From assembly GCA_963778845.1 (NCBI GenBank), contig CAVZVW010000001.1, forward strand, positions 620,001 to 684,000: a DNA stretch of 64,000 nucleotides, given 5' to 3'. Both the position numbers and the translations under genes were made by a program. Numbering within the stretch: the first letter of the stretch is position 1; each line of letters begins with the position of its first letter. Shown piece by piece: positions 41,112 through 50,622 of the stretch. The DNA comes from CAVZVW01 sp963778845 (GTDB lineage Bacteria; Actinomycetota; Actinomycetes; Actinomycetales; Kineosporiaceae). The notes below the pieces were generated by a model that was not told the origin of the DNA, did no database searches, and was given only the letters and a program-made list of their open reading frames with translations.

Positions 41112-42047
41112 GTGCAACCGGAGGCGGGGACGCCGAGCCGCCCCGCCGCCCGCCATCCGCGCGGCAACCCCATGGACGGCCGCGATCTGGCCGACTACGG
41201 TGCCTTGTCGGTCATCTGGGGCTTCTCGTTCCTCATCGTCCTGAGGGTCGTCCAGGCCTTCGGCTGGGTCGGCGCCGTGACGTTTCGGGCCCTGACCGCC
41301 GGCAGCCTGCTCTACCTCGTGGCCCGGCTCAGCCGCCGCCGCCTGGACTTCAGCATCGGCTGGCGCCCGTTCGCGGTGGTCGGCGCGACGACCGTCGCCT
41401 GCCAGCTCGCCGGCCTGTCCTTCGCGACGCCGCGCATCGGCACGGCCATGGCGGCCATCTTCGTCGCCGCCATCCCCCTGTTCTCCATGCTGATCGGCCA
41501 CTTCTGGCACCTCGAGCACATCAGCGCTCGCGGCGTGGTCGGGCTCGGGCTCGGCGTGGTCGGGATCGTCCTGCTCGTCGGGTTCCCCGCCGTCGCGGTC
41601 ACGGCGTCCTTCCTCATCGGCTGTTGCGCGTCGCTGCTGGGCTCGGTCTCCGCGGCGGTCGGCAGCAACTACGCCCGGGCACGCCTGCGCGACGTGGGCT
41701 CCTGGGAGGTCACGATCGGCTCGTTCCTGTTCGGAGGCGTGTTCACGCTGCCGCTGCTGGCCGCCGTCCCCGTCCCTGGGACGCCGCGGCTGCGCGACTA
41801 CGGCTACCTGCTGCTGCTCGGCGCCGTCATGAGCGCCCTGGCCTACGTGCTGTACTTCCGCCTCGTCGCCGACGTCGGAGCGACCAAGGCGGTCAGCGTC
41901 GAGTTCGTGGTGACCGCCGTCGCGGTGGTCGTGGGTGCGGTCGTGCTGCACGAGCGCCTCTCGGCGGCCCAGCTCGCGGGCGCCGTCACGATCATCACGG
42001 GATGCTCCCTCGTGCTCGGTGTCGTCCCGTCACGACGCGCCGAGTGA
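41112..42047 (+). CDS. EamA-family (DMT) exporter
   Basis: 311 residues from GTG 41112, which lies seven bases after a TAGCGT -10-like box and could be leaderless; ATG at 41172 is an alternative. Ten TM segments in two EamA repeats: LSVIWGFSFLIVLRVVQAFG ... LGLGVVGIVLLVGF and SFLIGCCASLLGSVSAAVGS ... AGAVTIITGCSLVLGVVP. The family exports amino acids, nucleosides or drugs. Converges on the kinase gene with an 18-bp overlap. Confidence 0.87.
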   Translation: MQPEAGTPSRPAARHPRGNPMDGRDLADYGALSVIWGFSFLIVLRVVQAFGWVGAVTFRALTAGSLLYLVARLSRRRLDFSIGWRPFAVVGATTVACQLAGLSFATPRIGTAMAAIFVAAIPLFSMLIGHFWHLEHISARGVVGLGLGVVGIVLLVGFPAVAVTASFLIGCCASLLGSVSAAVGSNYARARLRDVGSWEVTIGSFLFGGVFTLPLLAAVPVPGTPRLRDYGYLLLLGAVMSALAYVLYFRLVADVGATKAVSVEFVVTAVAVVVGAVVLHERLSAAQLAGAVTIITGCSLVLGVVPSRRAE

Positions 42048-43544
42048 GGGCTGCACCGCCGCCAGGTCCGCGAACAGCTCGCGCAGCCGCGGGTAGATCT
42101 CCCGCTGGACGGCGAAGAGCCGGTCGTACTCCACGGTCACCGCGGGGCGCGGCTCGACCGTCGGGCCTAGCTGCCCCATCGCTGCGCTCACGGCCGCGAT
42201 CGGCAGATCGCCCAGCCCCGCACCGGACCATGCGAGCACCGCCGCCCCACGCGCGCTGATCTCGTGACCCTCGCACAGGCGTAGCGCCCGTCCGGTCACG
42301 TCGGCGACGACCTGTGCCCACAGCGCGCTGCGGCTGCCGCCACCCATCGCCCGGATCGAGTCGACGCGGGTGCCGGTGGCGGCCTCCAGCCCGTCGAGGT
42401 GCAGCCGCAGCTCGAAGGCCACCCCTTCCAGGAGGGACCGGTAGACGTGGGCCCGGGTGTGGGCGCCCGACCAGCCGAGGACCACGCCGCGCGCAAGCGG
42501 GTCCCAGTACGGTGTCTGCGCCGCGTTCCAGTACGGGAGGGTGAGCAACCCGTCGGCCCCCGGGGGCACGCGTGCGGCGGCCGCGTCGAGGTCAGGGTCG
42601 GGCGCGCCGTCGAGCACCGGGTCGCCCAGCTCGCGGCGGAACCAGTCGGCGAGGTAGGCAGCCGAGTTGAGCACTGTCTCCAGCACGAAGCCGGGCGTCC
42701 CCGCCAGCGTGCGGAACGCGCGGCCGGTCCGGTACACCGACGAGGCCATCCCGAGGACCATCGACGTGCCGAGGTTGAGGTAGGCCGAGCCCGGGTCGAC
42801 GGCGCCCGCCCCCAGCCCCGCGGCCTGCCCGTCACCGATTCCGGCGACGAGCGGGACCGGCGCCGGCAGCCCGAGACAGCCGGCGACGTCCGGCCGAAGC
42901 GACCCGAGCACCTCGCCGGGGGCCACGAGCTCGGGGAGCTGGTCGCGTCGCACGCCGGCGATCGCGAGCAGCTCGCCGGACCAGTCGCCGGCCTCCAGGT
43001 CGAGCAGGCCGAGGGAGTCCGCCGACGCGACGCTGGTGGCCCACCGCCCGGTGAGCTTCTCGGCGAGGAGGCCGTGCACCTCGCTGACCCGATCCGCGGT
43101 TGCGAGTCGCTCCGGCTCGTGTCGGGACAGCCAGGCGAGCTTGTAGATCGCGGGTGTGGTGTCGGGTGGCTTGCCCGACAGCGTCAGGACGCGTTCGGTC
43201 CCCAGCTCCGCGATCTCGGCCGAGGCCCGGCCGTCCAGCCACAGGATCGCCGGTCCGGTCGGCCGGCCCGCGGCGTCGAGGCAGACGAACGACTCCCGTT
43301 GGTGCGTCACGCAGATGGCGCGAACCCGGGTCGGGTCGTCGAGACGCGCGACCGCGGAGGCAATGGAGGTCTGGGTCGCGGTCCACCACTGCTCGGCGTC
43401 CTGCTCGTGGCGGCCAGGCAGCGGCTGCATCCGCGTCAGCGGCGTCGACGCCGACGCGACCTCGTGGCCGCTGCCGTCGAAGACCACGGCCTTGGACGCC
43501 GTGGTGGAGCAGTCGACCGCCAGGACGAGCGGGTCGCCGCTCAC
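42030..43544 (-). CDS. FGGY-family carbohydrate kinase (xylulokinase-like)
   Basis: 504 residues from GTG 43544. FGGY signatures: DCSTTASKAVVFDGSGHEV (phosphate 1), the substrate loop RHEQDAEQWW, GIGDGQAAGLGAGAVDPG and LNLGTSMV (phosphate 2), and near the end EGVAFELRLHLDGLEAATG with IRAMGGGSRSALWAQVVADV (adenosine). It would phosphorylate a pentulose or related sugar. The GTG overlaps the dehydrogenase stop by 4 bp, so the sugar is probably the dehydrogenase product. Confidence 0.88.
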   Translation of the reverse strand: MSGDPLVLAVDCSTTASKAVVFDGSGHEVASASTPLTRMQPLPGRHEQDAEQWWTATQTSIASAVARLDDPTRVRAICVTHQRESFVCLDAAGRPTGPAILWLDGRASAEIAELGTERVLTLSGKPPDTTPAIYKLAWLSRHEPERLATADRVSEVHGLLAEKLTGRWATSVASADSLGLLDLEAGDWSGELLAIAGVRRDQLPELVAPGEVLGSLRPDVAGCLGLPAPVPLVAGIGDGQAAGLGAGAVDPGSAYLNLGTSMVLGMASSVYRTGRAFRTLAGTPGFVLETVLNSAAYLADWFRRELGDPVLDGAPDPDLDAAAARVPPGADGLLTLPYWNAAQTPYWDPLARGVVLGWSGAHTRAHVYRSLLEGVAFELRLHLDGLEAATGTRVDSIRAMGGGSRSALWAQVVADVTGRALRLCEGHEISARGAAVLAWSGAGLGDLPIAAVSAAMGQLGPTVEPRPAVTVEYDRLFAVQREIYPRLRELFADLAAVQPSLGAS

Positions 43545-44572
43545 CCGGGACCCGGCGGCGTCACGACGACCTTGAGCCCTTCGCGGGCCACGGCGACCCG
43601 GAACGCCTCTGCGGCCTCGGCGAGCGGGTAGGTGTGCGTGACGATGCTGCGGACGTCGACCAGTCCGCGTTCGACGAGCGCAACCGCCCGCGGGTAGACG
43701 TCGTTCATCCGACGCACGAGCACGATCGTCAGCCCCTTGCGCCGGGCCACGGACGCCGTGAAGGTCGTGCTGTCCACGTCCGGGATGCCCGCGAGCACCA
43801 CGCGCGCGCCGGGCATCGCCGCCTGGACGGCGAGCGCGACGGCGGCGTCGCTGCCGACGGCCTCGAACGCGACGTCCACACCCCGACCTCGGGTCGCCTC
43901 GGCGAGCGCCTCGGCGAACGCCGCCGGCTGGGCAGGTAGCGCAGCGTCGGCGCCGAGCCGCAGGGCCGCTTCCACCCGATGCGGCAGCGGGTCGACGACG
44001 AGCACCCTCGCCGCGCCGGCCACCCTTGCGGCCTGGAGCAGGCACAGCCCGATCGGGCCGCACCCGACGACGACGACGGTGTCGCCGACACGCTGGTGGC
44101 CGAGGTCGTGCGCGTGCAGCGCCACGCCGAACGGTTCGAGCATGGCGATATCGGCGTCGCTCAAGGCGTCCGGCATGGCTGGGAGCAGGTGGTCGGGCCA
44201 GGCGAGGTACTGCCTGAGGGCACCGTCCGTCGCGCCGTGCCCGAGGAACCCCACTGCGGGGCAGAGGTTGCGGCGCCCGGCGAGGCACAGCTCACACCGC
44301 CCGCACGGCACGGCCGGGTCGATCGCCACCCGCTGACCTGCCCGCGGCCCCACCACGACGACGCCGGCCGCCTCGTGCCCGACGACCAGGGGCCCGGTGA
44401 TCCTCGCATCGCCGATGCCGCCCTCGGTGAACCAGTGCAGGTCCGATCCGCACAGACCCACCGCCGTGACGCGCACCAGCGACTCACCGGCTGTCGGCAC
44501 CGGCACCGGCTCGGTGCCCAGCCGCAGGTCCCCCGCGCCGTGCAGCCGCGCGGCAAGCATCGTGACGTCCAC
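43541..44572 (-). CDS. Zinc-dependent sorbitol/idonate-type dehydrogenase (MDR)
   Basis: 343 residues from GTG 44572, with GGGAGGG upstream. The catalytic-zinc set is present (GLCGSDLHWF Cys, VVGHEAAGVV His-Glu), the structural-zinc cluster CGRCELCLAGRRNLCP is complete, and the Rossmann motif is VVVVGCGPIGLCLL. The final THTYPLAEAAEAFRVA block is typical of polyol dehydrogenases. Likely oxidises a polyol to the ketose that the adjacent FGGY kinase phosphorylates. Confidence 0.9.
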   Translation of the reverse strand: MDVTMLAARLHGAGDLRLGTEPVPVPTAGESLVRVTAVGLCGSDLHWFTEGGIGDARITGPLVVGHEAAGVVVVGPRAGQRVAIDPAVPCGRCELCLAGRRNLCPAVGFLGHGATDGALRQYLAWPDHLLPAMPDALSDADIAMLEPFGVALHAHDLGHQRVGDTVVVVGCGPIGLCLLQAARVAGAARVLVVDPLPHRVEAALRLGADAALPAQPAAFAEALAEATRGRGVDVAFEAVGSDAAVALAVQAAMPGARVVLAGIPDVDSTTFTASVARRKGLTIVLVRRMNDVYPRAVALVERGLVDVRSIVTHTYPLAEAAEAFRVAVAREGLKVVVTPPGPG

Positions 44573-44598
44573 CGGCGTCCCTCCCGGCTGTCGCAGCC

Positions 44599-45942
44599 TC
44601 AGGCGAGGCCGTTGCGGGCGACCACCTCGCGGTAGAAGTGCGCGCTCAGCTTGGGCGTGCGGGTCTGGGTTGCGTAGTCGACATGGTGCAGGCCGAAACG
44701 GTTGGTGTACCCGTCCTCCCACTCGAAGTTGTCGAGCAGGCTCCAGAGGAAGTAGCCCTTCACCGGCACTCCGTCGTCCGCCGCGCGCTGCAGCTGGGTG
44801 AGATAGCTGCGCAGGTACATCACGCGGTCGGTGTCGTAGACGACCCCGTCCGGGCCTGGCACGTCGGCGGCGGAGCAGCCGTTCTCGGTGACGTAGATCG
44901 CGGGCACCTCCCAGAGGTCGGCCACCATGCGTGGCCCCCAGTAGAGCGCCTCGGGTGCGAGGTAGAGCCACGGGGAGGCCATCCGCGGGAACGACTCGGG
45001 GTGATCGACCACGGCGAACCCGGGCGGGGAGTCGTCGGCACGTATGTAGAGCGGCGTGTAGACGTTGATGCCGGTGAAGTCGAGCGGGCTGGAGATCGCT
45101 GCGAGGTCCTCGGCGGTGAAGGTCGGCGCGTCGGGTCCGGCCGCCTCCAGGTACGCGTCGGTGTAGATGCCCTCCTGGACGACGGTCAGGTACGGCGCGT
45201 TGAGCTCTCGCGTCGCGCGGGCGGCCGCCGCGACGTGCTCGGCCGTCTCGACGACCGGGACGCAGACCGTCAGGTTCTCCGCGAGCCCGACCCGGGTGCC
45301 GGGCTTCGCCGTCGCGCGGATCGCCTGCACCGCCAGGCCGTGGCCGAGCACCGCGTGGTGGCGCGCCTGGTTCACCCGCGCCGCCGGCAGCCGGAGCCCC
45401 GGGGCCTTGGTGCCGTCGGCGTACCCCTTGTCGACGATGCAGGTGAGCTCGTTCGTCGTGAAGAAGTCGCGCACCCGGTCGGAGAGCCGCTCTGCGACGT
45501 GACCCGCGTAGACGGCGAACGCCTCCGACGTCGCGCGTGACTCCCAGCCGCCGACGTCGTCCTGCAGCGCCTGCGGCAGGTCCCAGTGGTAGAGCGTGGC
45601 GAAGGGCGTGATGCCGTGCGCCAGCAGCTCGTCGACCAGCGCGTCGTAGAAGTCCAGCCCCTTCGGGTTGGGCGACCCCGTGCCGCGGGGGAAGACGCGC
45701 GGCCAGGCGATCGAGAACCGGTACGCCGAGACGCCGAGCGACGCCATGAGCTGCACGTCCTCGGCGTAGCGGTGGTAGTGGTCGTCGGCGACGTCGCCTG
45801 TCGCGCCGTCGACCGTCGTCCCGGCCGTGTGCGAGAAGGTGTCCCAGATCGACGGCCCGCGCCCGTCCTCGGCGACCGCGCCCTCGACCTGGTAGGCGGC
45901 TGTCGCCGTCCCCCAGACAAACCCGTCCGGGAACCTGCGCAT
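44599..45942 (-). CDS. GH1 family beta-glucosidase
   Basis: 447 residues: MRRFPDGFVWGTATAAYQVE (N-terminal signature), FFTTNELTCIVDKGYADG with the acid/base Glu in TNE, and the nucleophile in IYVTENGCSAADVPGPDG. FEWEDGYTNRFGLHHVDYAT is the aglycone-site signature. No signal peptide, so it acts on an imported glycoside or phospho-free disaccharide. Length matches the family (about 440-470). 27 bp from the dehydrogenase gene. Confidence 0.95.
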   Translation of the reverse strand: MRRFPDGFVWGTATAAYQVEGAVAEDGRGPSIWDTFSHTAGTTVDGATGDVADDHYHRYAEDVQLMASLGVSAYRFSIAWPRVFPRGTGSPNPKGLDFYDALVDELLAHGITPFATLYHWDLPQALQDDVGGWESRATSEAFAVYAGHVAERLSDRVRDFFTTNELTCIVDKGYADGTKAPGLRLPAARVNQARHHAVLGHGLAVQAIRATAKPGTRVGLAENLTVCVPVVETAEHVAAAARATRELNAPYLTVVQEGIYTDAYLEAAGPDAPTFTAEDLAAISSPLDFTGINVYTPLYIRADDSPPGFAVVDHPESFPRMASPWLYLAPEALYWGPRMVADLWEVPAIYVTENGCSAADVPGPDGVVYDTDRVMYLRSYLTQLQRAADDGVPVKGYFLWSLLDNFEWEDGYTNRFGLHHVDYATQTRTPKLSAHFYREVVARNGLA

Positions 45943-46030
45943 GTCGCTCCTCCCCGAGGCAGTACCACGATCTGCCGATCCTTGCAGACGGCGGGGCCCT
46001 CGGTCGGACCGGCGACGCGCGCCCTCCCTC

Positions 46031-47249
46031 TCAGACCGTCCGGTCTGCCGAACGCAGGGCGTCCCTGAGCCACTCGAGCTCGCGGGAGACGTAGTCGACG
46101 ATGTCGCCGGTCTTCAGATGCGCCGGGAGCACGTCCCAGGTGTAGGTCTCGATCTCGAGGTGGTCGGACAGCGGCGTTCGGGCATGAACGCGCAGAGCGG
46201 CTTCGATGCCGCCGCCGGGTGGTCCGGAACTCACCCAGGTCGTCGAGGAAGACCGGCACGTGGAAGTGCGTCCGCCACTCGCGAGCGCCGGACGGGTCGA
46301 GCTTCCAGGCGTCGATCGCGTCCGAGAGGCGGAGGAACCTCGTGAGCTCTCCATCTCGCGACTCGGTGGTCTGGCTGAGGTAGATGGTGTCGGTGAAGGT
46401 CTCCAGCGCCGACACCGCCTCGGGGGTGACCTCGGGGACCCACAGGGCGGCAGCCGCCTGCAGCTTGAAGATCGGGATTCCTGCGCCGTAGAGCAGATGC
46501 AGCGACTGCGTGATGTCCTCGAACTCCACGGACTGGTGGCAGATGTCGAAGACGACGCCGAGGTGCCGGCGGACCGCCCCGGCCACCTCGCTGGCCGGCA
46601 GCCCCGACAGGTGGGCCAGGCGCGCCGTCCCTGTCGAGGAGTACACGTGCTCGTTGAAGTAGCGGACCGTCTCCTCGGTGGTCTCCAGGAAGCAGTAGGG
46701 CTCCGGCTCCAAGGCCAGCTTGACGCGGCGTCCGGTGCGTCCTTCAAGGTCGACGAGGTGGGCGACGACGCGCAGCAGGTTCTGCGTGAGGAGGTCGACG
46801 TCCTCACTCGTCGTGACCTTCGGGCGGAACGCCAGCGGGGCAGTCTGGATCGACGGGTTCACCGAGTCCGGCGTGATCTCCGCCAGGATGTCCGCCACCT
46901 GGCAGGTGTATGTCACGCGGTCGTCGGTCGCCCAGTCCGGCTCGTAGACCTGCTCCATCACCACCCGCCCCTTGAACGGGCCATAGGGGAACGCGTTCAC
47001 CGTATAGACGTACATGTCGTGCTCGTCCAGCCAGCGCCGAAGGCGGGCCCGCTCCTCGGGGTCGGCCGTCAGCGTGGCGGCGGAGGCACCCGAGATGCGA
47101 AGCGACAGTCCGTAGGGCCCCTCGGGGCAGACGCGTGACTTGACCTGCGGGGCGTACGTCTCAAGGCTCTCCCGCATCTGCGCCCAGGTGTCGCCGGGGT
47201 GGACGAGGGTCGAGTACGCGAGGTGGCCGAGACGGTCTCCGAGGAACAC
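46031..47249 (-). CDS. EboE-like TIM-barrel protein, one frameshift
   Basis: From ATG 47249: MFLGDRLGHLAYSTLVHPGD, GLSLRISGASAATLT, YVYTVNAFPYGPFKGRVVME, LALEPEPYCFLETTEETVRY and VVFDICHQSVEFED. This is the xylose-isomerase-like TIM barrel of metabolite-traffic protein EboE, which in other genomes sits in eustigmatophyte-like eboABCDEF operons. One extra base near 46208 breaks the frame; removing it continues EAALRVHARTPLSDHLEIET and YTWDVLPAHLKTGDIVDYVS to TGA at 46031 (corrected 405 residues). No other ebo gene is near, so here it may instead act on a sugar. Confidence 0.78.
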
Positions 47250-47348
47250 GTGGACTCCTAGGTGCGAACGTCACGGCGCTCGCGGGGTTGGCGGGTCGGC
47301 GTGGCTGTGACAGGGCCGTGAACGCCGGTGTGGCTCAGCCGGCGTGGC

Positions 47349-48593
47349 TCAGGAGAGCTCGCTGTCGAACTGGCCGGCCTCGAGCCGAGTCTTGACGGCC
47401 GTGAGGAACCGAGCCGCGTCGGCGCCGTCGACGAGGCGGTGGTCGTAGGTCAGCGCCAGGTGAGCCATGGAGCGGATCGCGATGGCGCGTTCACCGTCGC
47501 GGTGCCGCACGACGACAGGTCGCTCGACGACGGCTCCTGTGGCGAGGATGCCGACCTGGCCCGGAACAAGGATCGGGGTGTCCCAGAGCGCACCGCGACT
47601 GCCGGTGTTGGTGAGGGTGAAGGTCCCCCCTGCCAGGTCGTCCGGGGTGAGGGACCCGTCGCGCGCTCGCTGCGCAAGCAGGCCGATCCGACGCGAGAGG
47701 CCGAGCAGGTTGAGGTCGCCCGCATCCTTGACGACGGGCACCATGAGCCCCTTGTCGGTGTCGACGGCGATACCGAGATGCTGCTGGGCGTGATGCAGCA
47801 CCGTGCGCCCGTCGGCGTCCACCGACGCGTTGAGCAGGGGGTGGGCACGCAGTGCCTCGAGGGCCGCCTTGGCGAAGAAGGCCGTCAGCGTGAGCCGGAC
47901 CCCCAGCCGTTCGAGCAGTAGGGGTGCGGCCTCGTGCCGGAGGTTCACGACGGCGGTCACGTCGACCTCGACCACGCTGGTGAGCTGGGCCGAGGTGTGC
48001 AGAGACGTCATCATCCGCTCGGCGACCACCGAGCGCAGTGGTGACATCGGCTCGCTGCGGTCCCCGCTGCCCAGGGTCGCCGCAGGCGCGGTGACGGGAC
48101 TGTGCCTCGCGGTCGTCGAGTCGGCTGTGGACGGCGCGGCGGCGCGCTGGGCCGACGCGGGGTCGGGTTGCGTGGCTGATGCTGCGCGGAGCACGTCCTG
48201 CGGGGTGACGCGGCCCGCGGGGCCGGTGCCGGCGAGGGCCGAGAGCGCGAGCCCCGCCTCACTGGCCAAGCGACGCACCCGAGGCGAGTGCTCGTGCCTG
48301 CGTCCGGACGTCGCCCGCCGGTGCGGCAGGTCCGCACGCCCACCCGATGAGTCCCCCGCAGCCCCGAGAACGGCGAGCACGGCCCCGACAGGCACCGTGG
48401 TGTCCTCCTCGACGAGGATCCGCAGCAGGGTCCCCGCCGCCGGCGACGGCACCTCGGTGTCGACCTTGTCGGTGGAGATCTCGAGCAGAGGCTCCTGGTC
48501 GCCGACCTGGTCGCCGACCTTGCGCAGCCACCGGATGACCGTGCCTTCAGCCACCGTCTCGCCGAGCTGCGGCATGGTGACGTCGACATTCAC
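47349..48593 (-). CDS. Dihydrolipoamide acyltransferase (E2) of a 2-oxoacid dehydrogenase
   Basis: 414 residues from GTG 48593. The lipoyl domain carries EISTDKVDTEVPSP, with the lipoylated Lys in DKVDTEV. A peripheral-subunit-binding domain follows (RVRRLASEAGLALSALAGTG then RVTPQDVLRAA). The catalytic domain contains LTNTGSRGALWDTPILVPGQ and ends LTYDHRLVDGADAARFLTAV with the HxxxDG active site. A Ser/Thr/Ala-rich linker lies between. Could serve acetoin, pyruvate or branched-chain oxoacids. GTG overlaps the E1beta stop by 4 bp. No E3 gene is in the window. Confidence 0.9.
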   Translation of the reverse strand: MNVDVTMPQLGETVAEGTVIRWLRKVGDQVGDQEPLLEISTDKVDTEVPSPAAGTLLRILVEEDTTVPVGAVLAVLGAAGDSSGGRADLPHRRATSGRRHEHSPRVRRLASEAGLALSALAGTGPAGRVTPQDVLRAASATQPDPASAQRAAAPSTADSTTARHSPVTAPAATLGSGDRSEPMSPLRSVVAERMMTSLHTSAQLTSVVEVDVTAVVNLRHEAAPLLLERLGVRLTLTAFFAKAALEALRAHPLLNASVDADGRTVLHHAQQHLGIAVDTDKGLMVPVVKDAGDLNLLGLSRRIGLLAQRARDGSLTPDDLAGGTFTLTNTGSRGALWDTPILVPGQVGILATGAVVERPVVVRHRDGERAIAIRSMAHLALTYDHRLVDGADAARFLTAVKTRLEAGQFDSELS

Positions 48594-49569
48594 GACTGGA
48601 GGGCCTTCTCGACCGCGGTCGCGACGCTGTCGGCCGACGGCATCACGAGGTCCTCGAGCGAGTCGGCGGACGGCAACGGGATGTGTGGGGTGGTGATGCG
48701 CTGGATCGGACCGTCGAGGTCCCAGAAGCACTCGTCCGCTGCGATCGACGCGATCTCGGCGCCCCAGCCGAGCAGCCGTGGGTTCTCCTCGACGGTGAAG
48801 AGCCGACCGGTCCGCGAGAGCGAGCCGAGAATGGTGGTCGTGTCCAGCGGCACGAGGGAGCGGACGTCGATGACCTCGGCGTCGATGCCTGCGGCGGCGA
48901 GCTGGTCGGCGGCGGCCAGGGCCCTGGGCACCATCAAGCCGAGCGCGAGAATGGTGGCATCGGTGCCGGGGCGGCGGATCCTTGCGGTCCCGAGCGAGTC
49001 GATGATCTCACCGTCCGGGACCTCCCCCTTGGATGCGTAGAGGCCCTTGTGCTCGAAGAACATCACCGGGTCGTCGCTGCGGATCGCCGCAGCCATGAGC
49101 CCCACGACGTCCAGCGGAGTCGAGGGCGTGACCACCTTGATCCCAGGGATGGCCATGGCCCAGTTCTCGACCGACTGGGAGTGCTGGGCACCGAACCTCA
49201 GACCCCCGCCGTTGCCCGTCTTCACGACCAGCGGGAGCGTGACCTGACCATTGGTCATGTACCGGGTCTTGGCGATCTCGTTGACGACGAGGTCCCAGCA
49301 GCACCGCGAAGAAGTCCGAGAACATGATCTCCGCGACCGGGCGCAGGCCCGTCATCGCCGCCCCCATGGCCGCCCCGAGGATCGCCTGCTCGGCGATCGG
49401 GGTGTCGATGACGCGACGCGGGCCGAACTCCTCGAGAAGGCCCACGGTGGTCTTGAAGACGCCCCCGGCTCCGGCGATGTCCTCACCGATCAGGACCACG
49501 CGCTCGTCACGTCGCATCTCCTGAGCGATGCCCGTGCGCGACAGCGTCGCGATAGGTCAGTTCCGCCAC
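48590..49569 (-). CDS. 2-oxoacid dehydrogenase E1 beta subunit, two frameshifts
   Basis: GTG 49569. Starts VAELTYRDAVA; one extra base near 49535 and another near 49290 must be removed to join that to RRDERVVLIGEDIAGAGGVF, TPIAEQAILGAAMGAAMTGL, WDLVVNEIAKTRYMTNGQVT, HSQSVENWAMAIPGIKVVTP and GRLFTVEENPRLLGWGAEIA. All are standard E1beta blocks. Corrected length is 325 residues, exactly the family norm. The two insertions are separated by about 245 bp and both restore perfect homology, so I treat the gene as functional with sequence errors. Overlaps the E1alpha end by 13 bp. Confidence 0.85.
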
Positions 49570-50622
49570 GACGAGCCTCCATCAGCCCAGACGTCGGTGA
49601 AGGCGCTGTCCGGCGAGGGCAGGTCCCCGGCGATCGCCTCCTGGGTCGCGGTCTCGACCGCTGCCAGCACGTCGGCGTCGACCCAGTCGAGCTCTGCCTC
49701 CGCGACACCCAGGCGCAGCAGGCGCCCGCGGTACAGCGGCACGGGGTCGTAGGCCTTCCAGGCCTCGACCTCGGCGTCCGGCCGGTACTTGCCGGGGTCG
49801 GCCCGGGAGTGCCCGCCGTGGCGGTACGTGATGGCCTCGACCAGCGACGGACCGTCGCCGACTGCGCGCCCTCTCGATCACCGACATTGCCGTCAGGTAC
49901 ACCTCGTCGGCGTCGTTGCCGTCGATGACGATCGGGTCCAGGCCGTACGCCGGCGCACGGTCGGCCGCCGGGTGCCGCACGGCCGAGACGTCACCGATGG
50001 CGGTGTACTCCATGTACAGGTTGTTCTCGCACACGAAGACGACCGGCAGCGTGTACACGGCGGCGTAGTTCAGCGCCTCGTGGAAGGCTCCGATGTTGGT
50101 CGTGCCGTCGCCGAAGAAGCACACGGCGACCTGTCCGGAGCCCCGGTACTGCGCCGACCAGGCGGCGCCGTTGGCGATCGTCAGGTGGGCGCCGATGATG
50201 GCGTACGAGCCCATCATCCCGTGCTCGACGCTCGTGAGGTGCATCGAGCCGCCCTTGCCGCCCATCAGCCCGTTGGAGCGCCCGAGCAGCTCGGCGAGCA
50301 CCGGCGTCATCGGCACGCCGCGCGCCAGGGTGTGTGCGTGGCCGCGGTAGGTGGCGAACGTGTAGTCGTCGCCGCGCATCGCCGCCCCGAACCCGGCGGA
50401 GATCGCCTCCATGCCCAGGGACAGGTGGCTCGTACCCTTGACGAGCTGACGCATGAACAGGTCGTAGGCCCGCTTCTCGAACAGCCGCATCTCCTGAAGC
50501 TTGCGGTACATGCCCATGCGTACGGACAGCTCGATGTCCGCACCGTCGTGGCGGTCCTGCGCCGTCGGCGGGAGGACGACCCCGTGGGCGCCGTAGTCGT
50601 GGTCGGACAACGGAAGTCTCAT
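49557..50622 (-). CDS. 2-oxoacid dehydrogenase E1 alpha subunit, one frameshift
   Basis: ATG 50622. The thiamine-diphosphate motif is clear: CFFGDGTTNIGAFHEALNYA with GDG and the downstream Asn. Also FATYRGHAHTLARGVPM, NGLMGGKGGSMHLTSVEHGM and VCENNLYMEYTAIGDVS, the hallmark E1alpha run, with phosphorylation-loop-like RHGGHSRADPGKYR after the shift. One extra base near 49866 must be removed to continue VGDGPSLVEAITYRHGG and so on to TGA at 49557 (354 residues). Its ATG overlaps the M24 stop (ATGA), linking it to the next gene upstream. Confidence 0.86.

Noticed and set aside
42030..44288. A 752-codon frame that would extend the FGGY kinase upstream
   Set aside because: The extension is antisense or out of frame to the dehydrogenase and lacks kinase homology; GTG 43544 with its 4-bp overlap is the better start.
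45372..47249. A 625-codon frame joining the EboE-like protein to sequence antisense or out of frame with GH1
   Set aside because: Only the N-terminal part matches EboE; the remainder is the result of the frameshift near 46208.
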